Origin: HGM11525 sp045649145
Lineage (GTDB): Bacteria; Bacillota; Clostridia; UBA1381
Assembly (NCBI GenBank): GCA_045649145.1
Contig: JAZRPK010000067.1
Span: 1-14,151 of the forward strand
Length of the DNA: 14,151 bases
Direction: 5' to 3'
Part shown: piece by piece, positions 7,447 through 13,036 of the stretch
How positions within the stretch are numbered: position 1 is the stretch's first letter
Layout: every line of letters begins with the position of its first letter
Notes under the pieces: model-generated
Seen by the model: only the letters and a program-made list of their open reading frames with translations
What the model was told of the DNA's origin: nothing
Database searches by the model: none
Translations under genes and position numbers: made by a program

Positions 7447-8307
7447 ATGGATTTAACATCAGTAAAGACAATTAAAGATATTGCCGCACGGTTTGGGTTT
7501 GTCTTTAAGAAAGGACTCGGGCAGAATTTTTTGACCGACAGCACTGTTTTAGACAAAACGGTTGCGGCGGCTGAGATTGAAAATGGGGTACTTGAGATAG
7601 GACCCGGTTTTGGTGTTTTGACATATGCACTTGCCCAAACGGGGAAAAAGGTGGTTGCGGTCGAGGTTGACGAAAGGCTACTGCCTGTACTTGATACCAC
7701 GCTTAGCGAGTTTGATAATGTAGAAATCATAAACCGTGATATATTAAAGACGGATATTACCGAGCTAATTGGCGAGAAGTTTGGTAGTGGGAAGATAAGC
7801 ATTGCGGCAAATCTTCCGTATTATATTACAACTCCGATTATAACACGTCTGTTAGAGCTTAGACTGCCTGTTAAAAATATGGTATTTATGGTGCAAAAAG
7901 AGGTGGCAGAACGCATCGCCGCCAAAAAGAGCAGAGATGTAGGTGCAATCAGCCTTTTTTGCCAATATTTTGCCGAGCCGGAGATTATATGTACTGTCCC
8001 CGCAGGCAGCTTTTATCCGCCGCCAAAGGTTGATTCGGCGGTATTAAGACTAAGAATGCTCAAAGAGCCGAGAGTTAAGGTTGAGGATGAGGAACTCCTA
8101 TTTAAGATTATACGTGCATCATTTGGTCAAAGACGAAAAACTCTCGCAAACGGCCTCTCTGGCGGATTGGGACTTGACAAACAAACGATAATCGAGGTAA
8201 TAAAAAAATGCGGCTTTTCCGAAACTGTGCGTGGCGAAACACTTGCACTTGAGGATTTTGCCTTGATAGCTCAAGAAATTTACGAAATTAAAAGAGGTGC
8301 AAGATAA
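7447..8307 (+). CDS. rsmA: 16S rRNA (adenine1518-N6/adenine1519-N6)-dimethyltransferase
   Basis: RsmA (KsgA) dimethylates two adenines in the 3' end loop of 16S rRNA using S-adenosylmethionine, a late step and checkpoint in small-subunit assembly. Starting at ATG 7447, with GAGAGG at 7431-7436 ten nt upstream, it has 286 residues, within the family range. Visible motifs are GQNFLTD (25-31), SAM motif I EIGPGFGVLT (50-59), acidic loop VEVDERL (72-78), catalytic motif IV NLPYY (122-126), and the C-terminal FGQRRKTL (226-233). A TTG at 7429 in the same frame overlaps the ribosome binding site and is unlikely to be used. It sits between mltG and nrdG in the obg operon; its pairing with obg groups two ribosome-assembly factors. 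Confidence 0.96.
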   Translation: MDLTSVKTIKDIAARFGFVFKKGLGQNFLTDSTVLDKTVAAAEIENGVLEIGPGFGVLTYALAQTGKKVVAVEVDERLLPVLDTTLSEFDNVEIINRDILKTDITELIGEKFGSGKISIAANLPYYITTPIITRLLELRLPVKNMVFMVQKEVAERIAAKKSRDVGAISLFCQYFAEPEIICTVPAGSFYPPPKVDSAVLRLRMLKEPRVKVEDEELLFKIIRASFGQRRKTLANGLSGGLGLDKQTIIEVIKKCGFSETVRGETLALEDFALIAQEIYEIKRGAR

Positions 8308-8308
8308 T

Positions 8309-8818
8309 ATGCAGCTTAGACTTTTTGGTCTGGCAGACGATTCGATAGTTGACGGACCGGGGCTGAGGTTTGCGGTATTTACGCAAGGCTGCCCGCATAA
8401 TTGTGAGGGTTGTCATAACCCGGAGTCCCACGACTTTAACGGCGGGTATTTCGAGGAATGTAAAACTATAATAGAAAAGATAAAGGCAAATCCCCTTCTG
8501 GATGGAGTGACATTTTCGGGCGGGGAGCCGTTTTTGCAGGCAAAGCCGCTTGCGGTTATTGCTACAGCCGTACGTGAGACGGGACTCAATATTATGGCAT
8601 ATACAGGATATACCTTTGAAGAGCTCTTAAAGGGTGCAAATGCCGAAAACGGATGGTACGAGCTACTGGAGAAGCTTGATTTGCTTGTAGACGGAAAATT
8701 CGTTCTTGCACAAAGGAGTATCGAGCTTAATTTCAAAGGCTCGAAAAACCAAAGGATACTCGATGTACAACAGAGTCTTAAAGAAGGCATAGCGGTTTTA
8801 TCCGAAATTGATAAATAA
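8309..8818 (+). CDS. nrdG: Anaerobic ribonucleotide reductase activating protein NrdG (radical SAM)
   Basis: NrdG uses a 4Fe-4S cluster and S-adenosylmethionine to install the glycyl radical on the class III reductase NrdD. The 169-residue protein from ATG 8309 has the radical-SAM cluster motif CPHNCEGC (C28, C32, C35), preceded by GPGLRFAVFTQG, and the SAM-binding motif FSGGEPF (69-75). Its small size and the CHNPESHDFNGG run fit NrdG rather than PflA. A GTG at 8297 lies within the AGAGGTG ribosome binding site and is rejected. The ATG lies 1 nt after the rsmA stop, so translation is likely coupled. No nrdD gene is in the window, so the partner must lie elsewhere. A strong terminator follows at once. 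It suggests an anaerobic or facultative lifestyle. Confidence 0.9.
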   Translation: MQLRLFGLADDSIVDGPGLRFAVFTQGCPHNCEGCHNPESHDFNGGYFEECKTIIEKIKANPLLDGVTFSGGEPFLQAKPLAVIATAVRETGLNIMAYTGYTFEELLKGANAENGWYELLEKLDLLVDGKFVLAQRSIELNFKGSKNQRILDVQQSLKEGIAVLSEIDK

Positions 8819-8844
8819 AAAAGGCTGGAAATCAGCCTTTTTTT
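8819..8844. terminator. Bidirectional terminator between nrdG and the peptidase gene
   Basis: AAAAGGCTG (8819-8827) pairs with CAGCCTTTT (8833-8841) around a 5-nt loop, with a T-run at 8838-8844 on the plus strand and an A-run at 8817-8822 for the minus strand. It follows the nrdG stop immediately and overlaps the stop codon of the convergent peptidase gene (8843-8845), so it ends both transcripts. Confidence 0.9.
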
Positions 8845-9328
8845 ACTTGCGTAATCTTAAAAATCTGAGAATTTTTCCGATAAGACGTCTTATGGATAAA
8901 ATAATAGAACGGAAATGCTGTTTCGCCACCTGCTTTTTGCAGTAGGAGAGGTACTTTTTATTACTTACACTGACATATTTATCATCTCGGTAAAAACCCT
9001 CTACAATGGCAAGAATCTGATTTTGACTTATGCCGTGTTCTCTTACGTACTGATTGTCACCGCACATTGTATAGCTGTCCTTTTTGACTGCTACAACCCT
9101 GTGCAGAACAAAGTGACCGTCACTGCGGCGGTAGAGCGGCAGGTCATATTTTTTAAGCTTTTGGGATGCTTTTACCAGAACAACCGAGTCAATGTTCTGC
9201 CTTAGCATAGGCAGCATACTCGTGCCCTTGGGAGAAAAACGTACACTTCCGCCCGACGCTATCTGCTCCTCCATTATCGGCCAAAGCTCCTCAAGCTGTA
9301 CTTTTATAATCTCATTAGGAGTATTCAC
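8843..9328 (-). CDS. S24/S26-family serine peptidase (signal-peptidase-like, Ser-His type)
   Basis: This 161-residue protein resembles signal peptidase I and LexA-type peptidases. The nucleophile motif is KGTSMLPML (34-42, S37). The second catalytic motif is YRRSDGHFVLHRVVAV (66-81), where the general base would be H76 rather than the bacterial lysine, as in the ER/archaeal/SipW-like branch. CGDNQYV (89-95) matches the usual GDN block. There is no N-terminal membrane anchor; the N-terminus is hydrophilic, and the C-terminus (about 135-161) is basic and amphipathic and could bind membrane. The start is GTG at 9328, with AAGGAG (9344-9339) ten nt upstream. It is transcribed alone from a strong promoter, and no obvious substrate gene lies beside it. 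Its function (secretion, peptide maturation or other processing) is not known from sequence. Confidence 0.75.
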   Translation of the reverse strand: MNTPNEIIKVQLEELWPIMEEQIASGGSVRFSPKGTSMLPMLRQNIDSVVLVKASQKLKKYDLPLYRRSDGHFVLHRVVAVKKDSYTMCGDNQYVREHGISQNQILAIVEGFYRDDKYVSVSNKKYLSYCKKQVAKQHFRSIILSIRRLIGKILRFLRLRK

Positions 9329-9360
9329 TCTGTTTCAGCTCCTTGCAATACAGTTAGTTA

Positions 9361-9389
9361 ATTATATCATATTTATGCCGTCAGGTCAA
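9361..9389 (-). promoter_or_regulatory. Sigma-A promoter of the S24/S26 peptidase gene
   Basis: On the minus strand TTGACC (9389-9384) is followed after 17 bp by a perfect TATAAT (9366-9361). The GTG start codon lies about 32 nt after the -10 box. Confidence 0.82.
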
Positions 9390-9412
9390 ACTTTTTTTGG
9401 CTTTTTCAATCA

Positions 9413-9441
9413 TTGACATTGTCGATTTTTGGTGATAAAAT
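9413..9441 (+). promoter_or_regulatory. Sigma-A promoter of the SulP transporter gene
   Basis: A perfect TTGACA (9413-9418) is separated by 17 bp from TAAAAT (9436-9441). The start codon ATG 9471 lies 29 nt after the -10 box and is preceded by AGGGGAGGAG. The promoter is back-to-back with that of the peptidase gene; only 23 bp separate the two -35 boxes. Confidence 0.82.
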
Positions 9442-9470
9442 TATTCGTTGGAAAAAGGGGAGGAGTACAT

Positions 9471-11108
9471 ATGAAACTAAATGGACTTAAGCCAAAACTG
9501 TTTTCTTGTATGAAATCATATTCAAGGGAGCAGTTATTAAAGGATATCATATCGGGAATAATCGTGGCAATTATCGCCCTGCCGCTCTCGATTGCTTTGG
9601 CACTTGCATCTGGCGTTGGACCTGAGCAGGGACTATATACTGCGATTGTGGCAGGTTTTGTGATTTCATTTTTGGGCGGAAGCAGAGTACAGATTGCCGG
9701 ACCGACGGCAGCATTTGCGTCTATTGTGGCAGGTATTATTGCTGTAAACGGATTTGACGGGCTGATAGTTGCAACTGTTATGGCGGGTATTATCTTACTT
9801 GTAATGGGCTTTTTGGGCTTTGGCAGTTTGATTAAATATATTCCAAGAACAATTACAGTTGGCTTTACATCGGGTATAGCCGTTACGATTGCAATAGGTC
9901 AGATTAAGGATTTTTTAGGACTTACATTTACGCACGCACCCGTTGAAACTATGGAAAAGGCGGCTGAGGTTGTAAAATGTATTGATACACTTAATTGGCA
10001 GGCTGCTTTAATTGGACTTCTTGCACTTGCAATTATGATAGTTGTGCCAAGGTTTTTGAAGAAGGTACCGCCGTCAATTATTGCTATTGTTGTCTGCTCT
10101 GCGGCTGTTAAAATATTTGATATGAACGTGCTTACAATCGGAGATTTGTATCAGATTTCGAGTGCGTTGCCGAAATTTTCGTTGCCCGAATTTTCTCTGG
10201 GAACTGTAACGGCTGTGTTACCTGATGCGTTTACTATTGCTGTGCTTGCGGCTGTTGAATCACTGCTCTCGTGCGTAGTTGCTGACGGTATGATAGGCAG
10301 CCGTCATAATTCTAATATGGAGCTTGTAGCGCAGGGTGCAGGTAATATCTGCTCTGCACTCTTTGGCGGTATTCCTGCAACAGGTGCGATTGCTAGAACA
10401 GCCGCTAATATCAAAAATGGCGGCAGAACTCCGATTGCGGGTATGGTACACGCTGTTGTACTTTTAGTAGTTCTTGTATCATTGATGCCGTATGCGTCAA
10501 TTATTCCTATGCCGGTAATTGCTGCAATTTTGTTTGTGGTTGCGTATAATATGAGCGAATGGCGTGAATTTACGGCGATAGTAAAGACTATGCCAAAGAG
10601 TGATATTCTTGTTTTGGTTGTGACATTCCTGCTGACTGTGGTGTTTGATTTGGTTGTTGCGATTATTGTCGGCTTTGTGCTTGCAACTGTGATGTTTATG
10701 AAGAGAATGGCAGATGTTACAGACGTTCATAGCTGGGTTAGCGATGAAGAAGCAACAGATATCAGATTTAAGAAGATTCCTGAGCATACGATTGTTTACG
10801 AGATAACAGGTCCGGTGTTCTTTGGTGCGGCTGATAAAATTGCAGAGCTTGTAAGAAATGCGAAAAAGGGCGCTGTTATAATCAGAATGAGAGGCGTTCC
10901 CGCTATTGATGCAACAGGACTTCATAGCTTTAACAGAATAATAAAAGCCTGCCGCAAGAAGAATATAACGCTTATTATGTCACACGTTAACGAACAGCCG
11001 ATGAAGGCTTTTGAAAAATCGGGTATGTATGATGAAATAGGAAGTGAAAACTTCTGTGCCAATATTGATGAGGCTCTTGAGAGGGCAAAAATTTTAACTA
11101 AGAACTAA
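9471..11108 (+). CDS. SulP-family anion transporter with C-terminal STAS domain
   Basis: SulP (SLC26-like) proteins move sulfate, bicarbonate or dicarboxylates across the inner membrane. The ATG at 9471 follows a strong GGGGAGGAG site by about 5 nt and gives 545 residues. An upstream in-frame GTG at 9429 would place the start inside the promoter -10 region and is rejected. The N-terminal part has ten or more hydrophobic segments (about 25-415) with SulP hallmarks: SGIIVAIIALPLSIALALASG (28-48), GLYTAIVAGF (54-63) and IAGPTAAF (75-82). A STAS domain follows (about 430-545; GPVFFGAADKI, IDATGLHSF). It is a single-gene unit with its own promoter, followed by a hairpin. The substrate cannot be read from the sequence; the bicarbonate-type and sulfate-type branches are both possible. 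No sulfur-assimilation or carbonic anhydrase gene is adjacent. Confidence 0.92.
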   Translation: MKLNGLKPKLFSCMKSYSREQLLKDIISGIIVAIIALPLSIALALASGVGPEQGLYTAIVAGFVISFLGGSRVQIAGPTAAFASIVAGIIAVNGFDGLIVATVMAGIILLVMGFLGFGSLIKYIPRTITVGFTSGIAVTIAIGQIKDFLGLTFTHAPVETMEKAAEVVKCIDTLNWQAALIGLLALAIMIVVPRFLKKVPPSIIAIVVCSAAVKIFDMNVLTIGDLYQISSALPKFSLPEFSLGTVTAVLPDAFTIAVLAAVESLLSCVVADGMIGSRHNSNMELVAQGAGNICSALFGGIPATGAIARTAANIKNGGRTPIAGMVHAVVLLVVLVSLMPYASIIPMPVIAAILFVVAYNMSEWREFTAIVKTMPKSDILVLVVTFLLTVVFDLVVAIIVGFVLATVMFMKRMADVTDVHSWVSDEEATDIRFKKIPEHTIVYEITGPVFFGAADKIAELVRNAKKGAVIIRMRGVPAIDATGLHSFNRIIKACRKKNITLIMSHVNEQPMKAFEKSGMYDEIGSENFCANIDEALERAKILTKN

Positions 11109-11115
11109 TAATTAT

Positions 11116-11150
11116 AAGGGTATGGGGAATAATATCCCCATACCTTTGTA
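11116..11150 (+). terminator. Probable terminator of the SulP gene
   Basis: GGTATGGGGA (11119-11128) and TCCCCATACC (11135-11144) form a 10-bp stem with a 6-nt loop; flanking AA/TT extend it past one bulged G. The following T-tract is short (TTTGTAT), so termination may be only partial. The stem starts 7 nt after the stop codon. Confidence 0.65.
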
Positions 11151-11190
11151 TAAAAAATTAGATTTTTTTGAAAAAAGTTAGAAAAAAGTG

Positions 11191-11219
11191 TTGACAAGTT
11201 TAGTAATGTGTGGTAATAT
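11191..11219 (+). promoter_or_regulatory. Promoter of tRNA-Lys
   Basis: A perfect TTGACA (11191-11196) stands 17 bp before TAATAT (11214-11219). The tRNA begins 30 nt after the -10 box, a normal 5' leader length for RNase P processing. Confidence 0.8.
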
Positions 11220-11248
11220 ATTATCCGTTGACTGCGACAAATGAATAT

Positions 11249-11324
11249 GCACCATTAGCTCAGTTGGTAGAGCACCTGACTCTTAATCAGGGTGTCCAGG
11301 GTTCGAGTCCCTGATGGTGTACCA
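11249..11324 (+). tRNA. tRNA-Lys (anticodon CTT)
   Basis: A full 76-nt cloverleaf is visible. The acceptor stem is GCACCAT/ATGGTGT with a G-U first pair, followed by A73 and encoded CCA (11322-11324). The D-arm is GCTCAGTTGGTAGAGC. The anticodon stem is CCTGA/TCAGG with loop CTCTTAA, anticodon CTT at 11282-11284. The T-arm is CCAGGGTTCGAGTCCCTGA. It reads the lysine codon AAG. It is a single-gene unit with its own promoter and terminator. Confidence 0.96.
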
Positions 11325-11362
11325 AAAACTGAAAGATACCGAAGGTGTCTTTCAGTTTTTTT
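11324..11362 (+). terminator. Terminator of tRNA-Lys
   Basis: AACTGAAAGATACC (11327-11340) pairs with GGTGTCTTTCAGTT (11344-11357), including one U-G pair, around a GAA loop. A seven-T run follows at 11356-11362. It starts immediately after the tRNA CCA end. Confidence 0.9.
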
Positions 11363-11407
11363 GATGAACAAAGGGGCGAGAACCCTAACATAAAATTTAA
11401 TGAATTG

Positions 11408-11436
11408 TTAACAGAAAAACAGGGAAGAATTATACT
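11408..11436 (+). promoter_or_regulatory. Probable promoter of the helical-bundle gene
   Basis: TTAACA (11408-11413) and TATACT (11431-11436) are each one base from consensus and separated by 17 bp. The start codon at 11462 is preceded by AAAGGGAG with an 8-nt gap. Confidence 0.62.
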
Positions 11437-11461
11437 ATAATAACGAAAGGGAGATGTAGGT

Positions 11462-11896
11462 ATGATTGAACCTGATACAATAAAACTCTTAAGAGAATGT
11501 GATGCGGGTGTAAAGATGGGAGTATCATCGATAGATGATGTCTTGGACTACGTACAAGATGAAAAGTTAAGAAAACTGCTTTCTGTGTGCAAGGATGAGC
11601 ACGATAAGCTTGACAGTGAAATACAAAAGCTATTGGACAAATACGAGGATTTGGGTAAAGACCCAGCGCCTATGGCTAAGGGAATGTCATGGATGAAAAC
11701 AAAATTTAAGATGGCGCTTGATGAATCGGACTCTACTATAGCTAACCTTATGACCGACGGCTGTAATATGGGTGTCAAATCTCTCAATGAGTATCTGAAC
11801 CAATATGAAGGTGCAGATGAAGTGTCAAAGGATATTGCTAAACGCCTGATAAATCTTGAGGAACAGCTCGCGATTGATATACGAGAGTTTTTGTAA
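11462..11896 (+). CDS. Small all-helical protein, DUF2383/ferritin-like four-helix bundle (putative)
   Basis: This 144-residue soluble, acidic protein has no signal peptide or membrane segment. Its sequence reads as four amphipathic helices: about 4-31 (LLRECDAGVKMGVSSIDDVL), 33-63 (LRKLLSVCKDEHDKLDSEI), 74-110 and 117-144. The pattern of an N-terminal helix with repeated acidic and Cys/His positions (E12, C13, C43, E46, H47) and a central KGMSWMKTKFKMAL segment resembles DUF2383 (PA2169-type) four-helix bundles, which are ferritin-like in shape. I recognise this by pattern only. Metal binding is possible but unproven, since the ExxH-type residues are sparse (only one clear E46-H47). It has a good ribosome binding site and its own promoter, and it is followed 32 nt later by a small ORF. 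Confidence 0.72.
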   Translation: MIEPDTIKLLRECDAGVKMGVSSIDDVLDYVQDEKLRKLLSVCKDEHDKLDSEIQKLLDKYEDLGKDPAPMAKGMSWMKTKFKMALDESDSTIANLMTDGCNMGVKSLNEYLNQYEGADEVSKDIAKRLINLEEQLAIDIREFL

Positions 11897-11928
11897 CTTG
11901 CAAACAGGAAAAAGAATGAGGTGCTTTT

Positions 11929-12087
11929 ATGAAAAACGAAGAAAGGGACAAAAATGAAAAGGTGCAAAAAGCATCTGAAATAATAAAGGAAAGACCGATA
12001 TCCTCGGCATACCCTGTAATTGATACAGACCTTGCCAGAGATAATATCGAAAATGACCTGTCGTCAGCGGACTTGCAGGATTTGTGA
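11929..12087 (+). CDS. Small charged protein of 52 residues, unknown function
   Basis: The reading frame ATG 11929 to TGA 12087 encodes 52 residues beginning MKNEERDKNEKVQKASEIIK and ending SSADLQDL. It has a GAGGTG ribosome binding site 5 nt upstream and begins 32 nt after the helical-bundle gene, with no terminator between them; a hairpin follows. The N-terminal half (about 1-22) is a charged amphipathic helix and the C-terminal half is acidic and rich in D, S and N, probably disordered. There is no membrane segment and no recognised domain. The clean ribosome binding site, the position between a gene and its terminator, and the normal codon use support a real gene. No function is assigned. 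Confidence 0.55.
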   Translation: MKNEERDKNEKVQKASEIIKERPISSAYPVIDTDLARDNIENDLSSADLQDL

Positions 12088-12094
12088 GGGAGAA

Positions 12095-12119
12095 GGCGGA
12101 TCATAATTGATCCGCTTTT
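12095..12119 (+). terminator. Probable terminator of the helical-bundle/small-ORF unit
   Basis: GCGGATCA (12096-12103) pairs with TGATCCGC (12108-12115) around a TAAT loop, followed by TTTT (12116-12119). It lies 8 nt after the small ORF stop. The T-run is short, so strength is uncertain. Confidence 0.7.
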
Positions 12120-12147
12120 ATAAATATTAATATGTTAAAGTTAAAAA

Positions 12148-12173
12148 GGGACGTGCCTGTTTTTGCAAGTTTT
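12148..12173 (+). repeat. Left 26-bp inverted repeat of the RAYT unit
   Basis: It is a perfect reverse complement of 13011-13036, beginning GGGACGTGCCTG and ending GCAAGTTTT. The -35 box of the transposase promoter starts only 2 nt downstream (12176). Confidence 0.95.
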
Positions 12174-12175
12174 TG

Positions 12176-12205
12176 TTGACGGCGCTACTTTATATATGAT
12201 AGAAT
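12176..12205 (+). promoter_or_regulatory. Probable promoter of the RAYT transposase
   Basis: TTGACG (12176-12181) and TAGAAT (12200-12205) are separated by 18 bp, just inside the left repeat. The start codon 12237 has GAGGTG (12225-12230) six nt upstream. Confidence 0.65.
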
Positions 12206-12236
12206 GAATTGAAAAGTATAAAATGAGGTGTGAAAG

Positions 12237-13001
12237 ATGAGCAGACCACCACGAGTGCTAAGTTTAACAGGAATGTATCATGTGATATTTAGGGGGATAA
12301 ATCATATGAACATTTTTGAAGAAGAAGACGATTACCGAAAGATGCTTGAAATATTTACGAATATGAAAAAGCATGAGAGTATACAAATATATGCATACTG
12401 TTTAATGACAAACCATGTCCATATATTTCTAAAAGAAAAAGAAACAGGTGACATTAAGAAAGTAATGCACAAATTATTAACTACATATGTCTGCTGGTTC
12501 AACAGAAAATATCATCGAAGTGGTAGTTTGATTGGAAACAGGTATAAAAGCGAACCTATAGAAAATGAGAAATATTATTTTGCACTTGTTAGATATATAC
12601 ACCAGAATCCGGTTCGTGCAAAGATGTGCAAAAGAGTTAATGAATATAAATGGAGCAGTTACAACGATTACATAACTAATGGAACAAATACTTTGACGGA
12701 CATATCCTTTACATTGGATATGATATCATTAGAAAGAGAAGAAGCAATAAGTTCTTTTAGCGAGATGAACCAAATTGTCGAAACAATAAATTTTGATATT
12801 ACAAATAACAAAAAGTTAACGCCAGATCAAATCAGTAGAAAAATTGAAAGAATTTCAGATATGGAACCAGAAAACATTTCGAAATTGTCCCGAATAGAAC
12901 GTAATCAAATTTTAGCAAAATTAAGAGAAGAAGGTATGACAATCGGTCAACTTGAACGTGCCACCGGAATATCAAGGGGGATTATTACTAATGCAAAATA
13001 A
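12237..13001 (+). CDS. REP-associated tyrosine transposase (RAYT; IS200-like Y1 HUH domain)
   Basis: RAYTs are single-strand DNA transposases of the IS200/IS605 superfamily that nick and join hairpin-bearing repeats. The 254-residue protein begins with the RAYT signature RPPRVLSLTGMYHVIFRG (3-20). It carries the HUH metal motif TNHVHIFL (58-65; H60, H62) and the catalytic tyrosine motif VRYIHQNPVRA (118-128; Y120). The linking segment GSLIGNRYKSEPI (96-108) is also typical. A C-terminal extension (about 165-254) ends in a helix-turn-helix-like stretch (IGQLERATGISRGII, 236-250), which may read the repeats. All catalytic residues are present, so the protein could be active. The gene is AT-rich compared with its neighbours and lies inside a perfect inverted repeat, signs of horizontal acquisition. 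Confidence 0.92.
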   Translation: MSRPPRVLSLTGMYHVIFRGINHMNIFEEEDDYRKMLEIFTNMKKHESIQIYAYCLMTNHVHIFLKEKETGDIKKVMHKLLTTYVCWFNRKYHRSGSLIGNRYKSEPIENEKYYFALVRYIHQNPVRAKMCKRVNEYKWSSYNDYITNGTNTLTDISFTLDMISLEREEAISSFSEMNQIVETINFDITNNKKLTPDQISRKIERISDMEPENISKLSRIERNQILAKLREEGMTIGQLERATGISRGIITNAK

Positions 13002-13010
13002 AGAAGAATC

Positions 13011-13036
13011 AAAACTTGCAAAAACAGGCACGTCCC
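13011..13036 (-). repeat. Right 26-bp inverted repeat of the RAYT unit
   Basis: It is the exact reverse complement of 12148-12173. It begins 9 nt after the transposase stop. An extra C follows at 13037 (GTCCCC), which is not matched at the left end. The Rhs reading frame is in register with codon boundaries from 13037 onward. Confidence 0.95.

Larger units (their letters stand above)
12148..13036 (+). mobile_element. RAYT transposase unit bounded by a perfect 26-bp inverted repeat
   Basis: An 889-bp unit has 12148-12173 (begins GGGACGTGCCTG) as its left end and the exact reverse complement, 13011-13036, as its right end. It holds a promoter, a ribosome binding site and one Y1 (HUH) transposase gene, and little else. 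Its base composition is visibly more AT-rich than the genes on either side. No target-site duplication is seen directly outside the repeats. Known RAYTs are usually single-copy genes that mobilise nearby palindromic REP elements rather than themselves, so the repeats may be the substrate pair rather than ends of a self-moving element. Confidence 0.72.

Noticed and set aside
9429..9470. Longer SulP start at GTG 9429
   Set aside because: The codon lies upstream of and overlaps the promoter -10 box (9436-9441), so it would not be in the message; ATG 9471 has a strong ribosome binding site.
11548..12104. Antisense ORFs opposite the helical-bundle gene and small ORF
   Set aside because: They are rich in serine and phenylalanine as expected from reversed codons, without a ribosome binding site or promoter.
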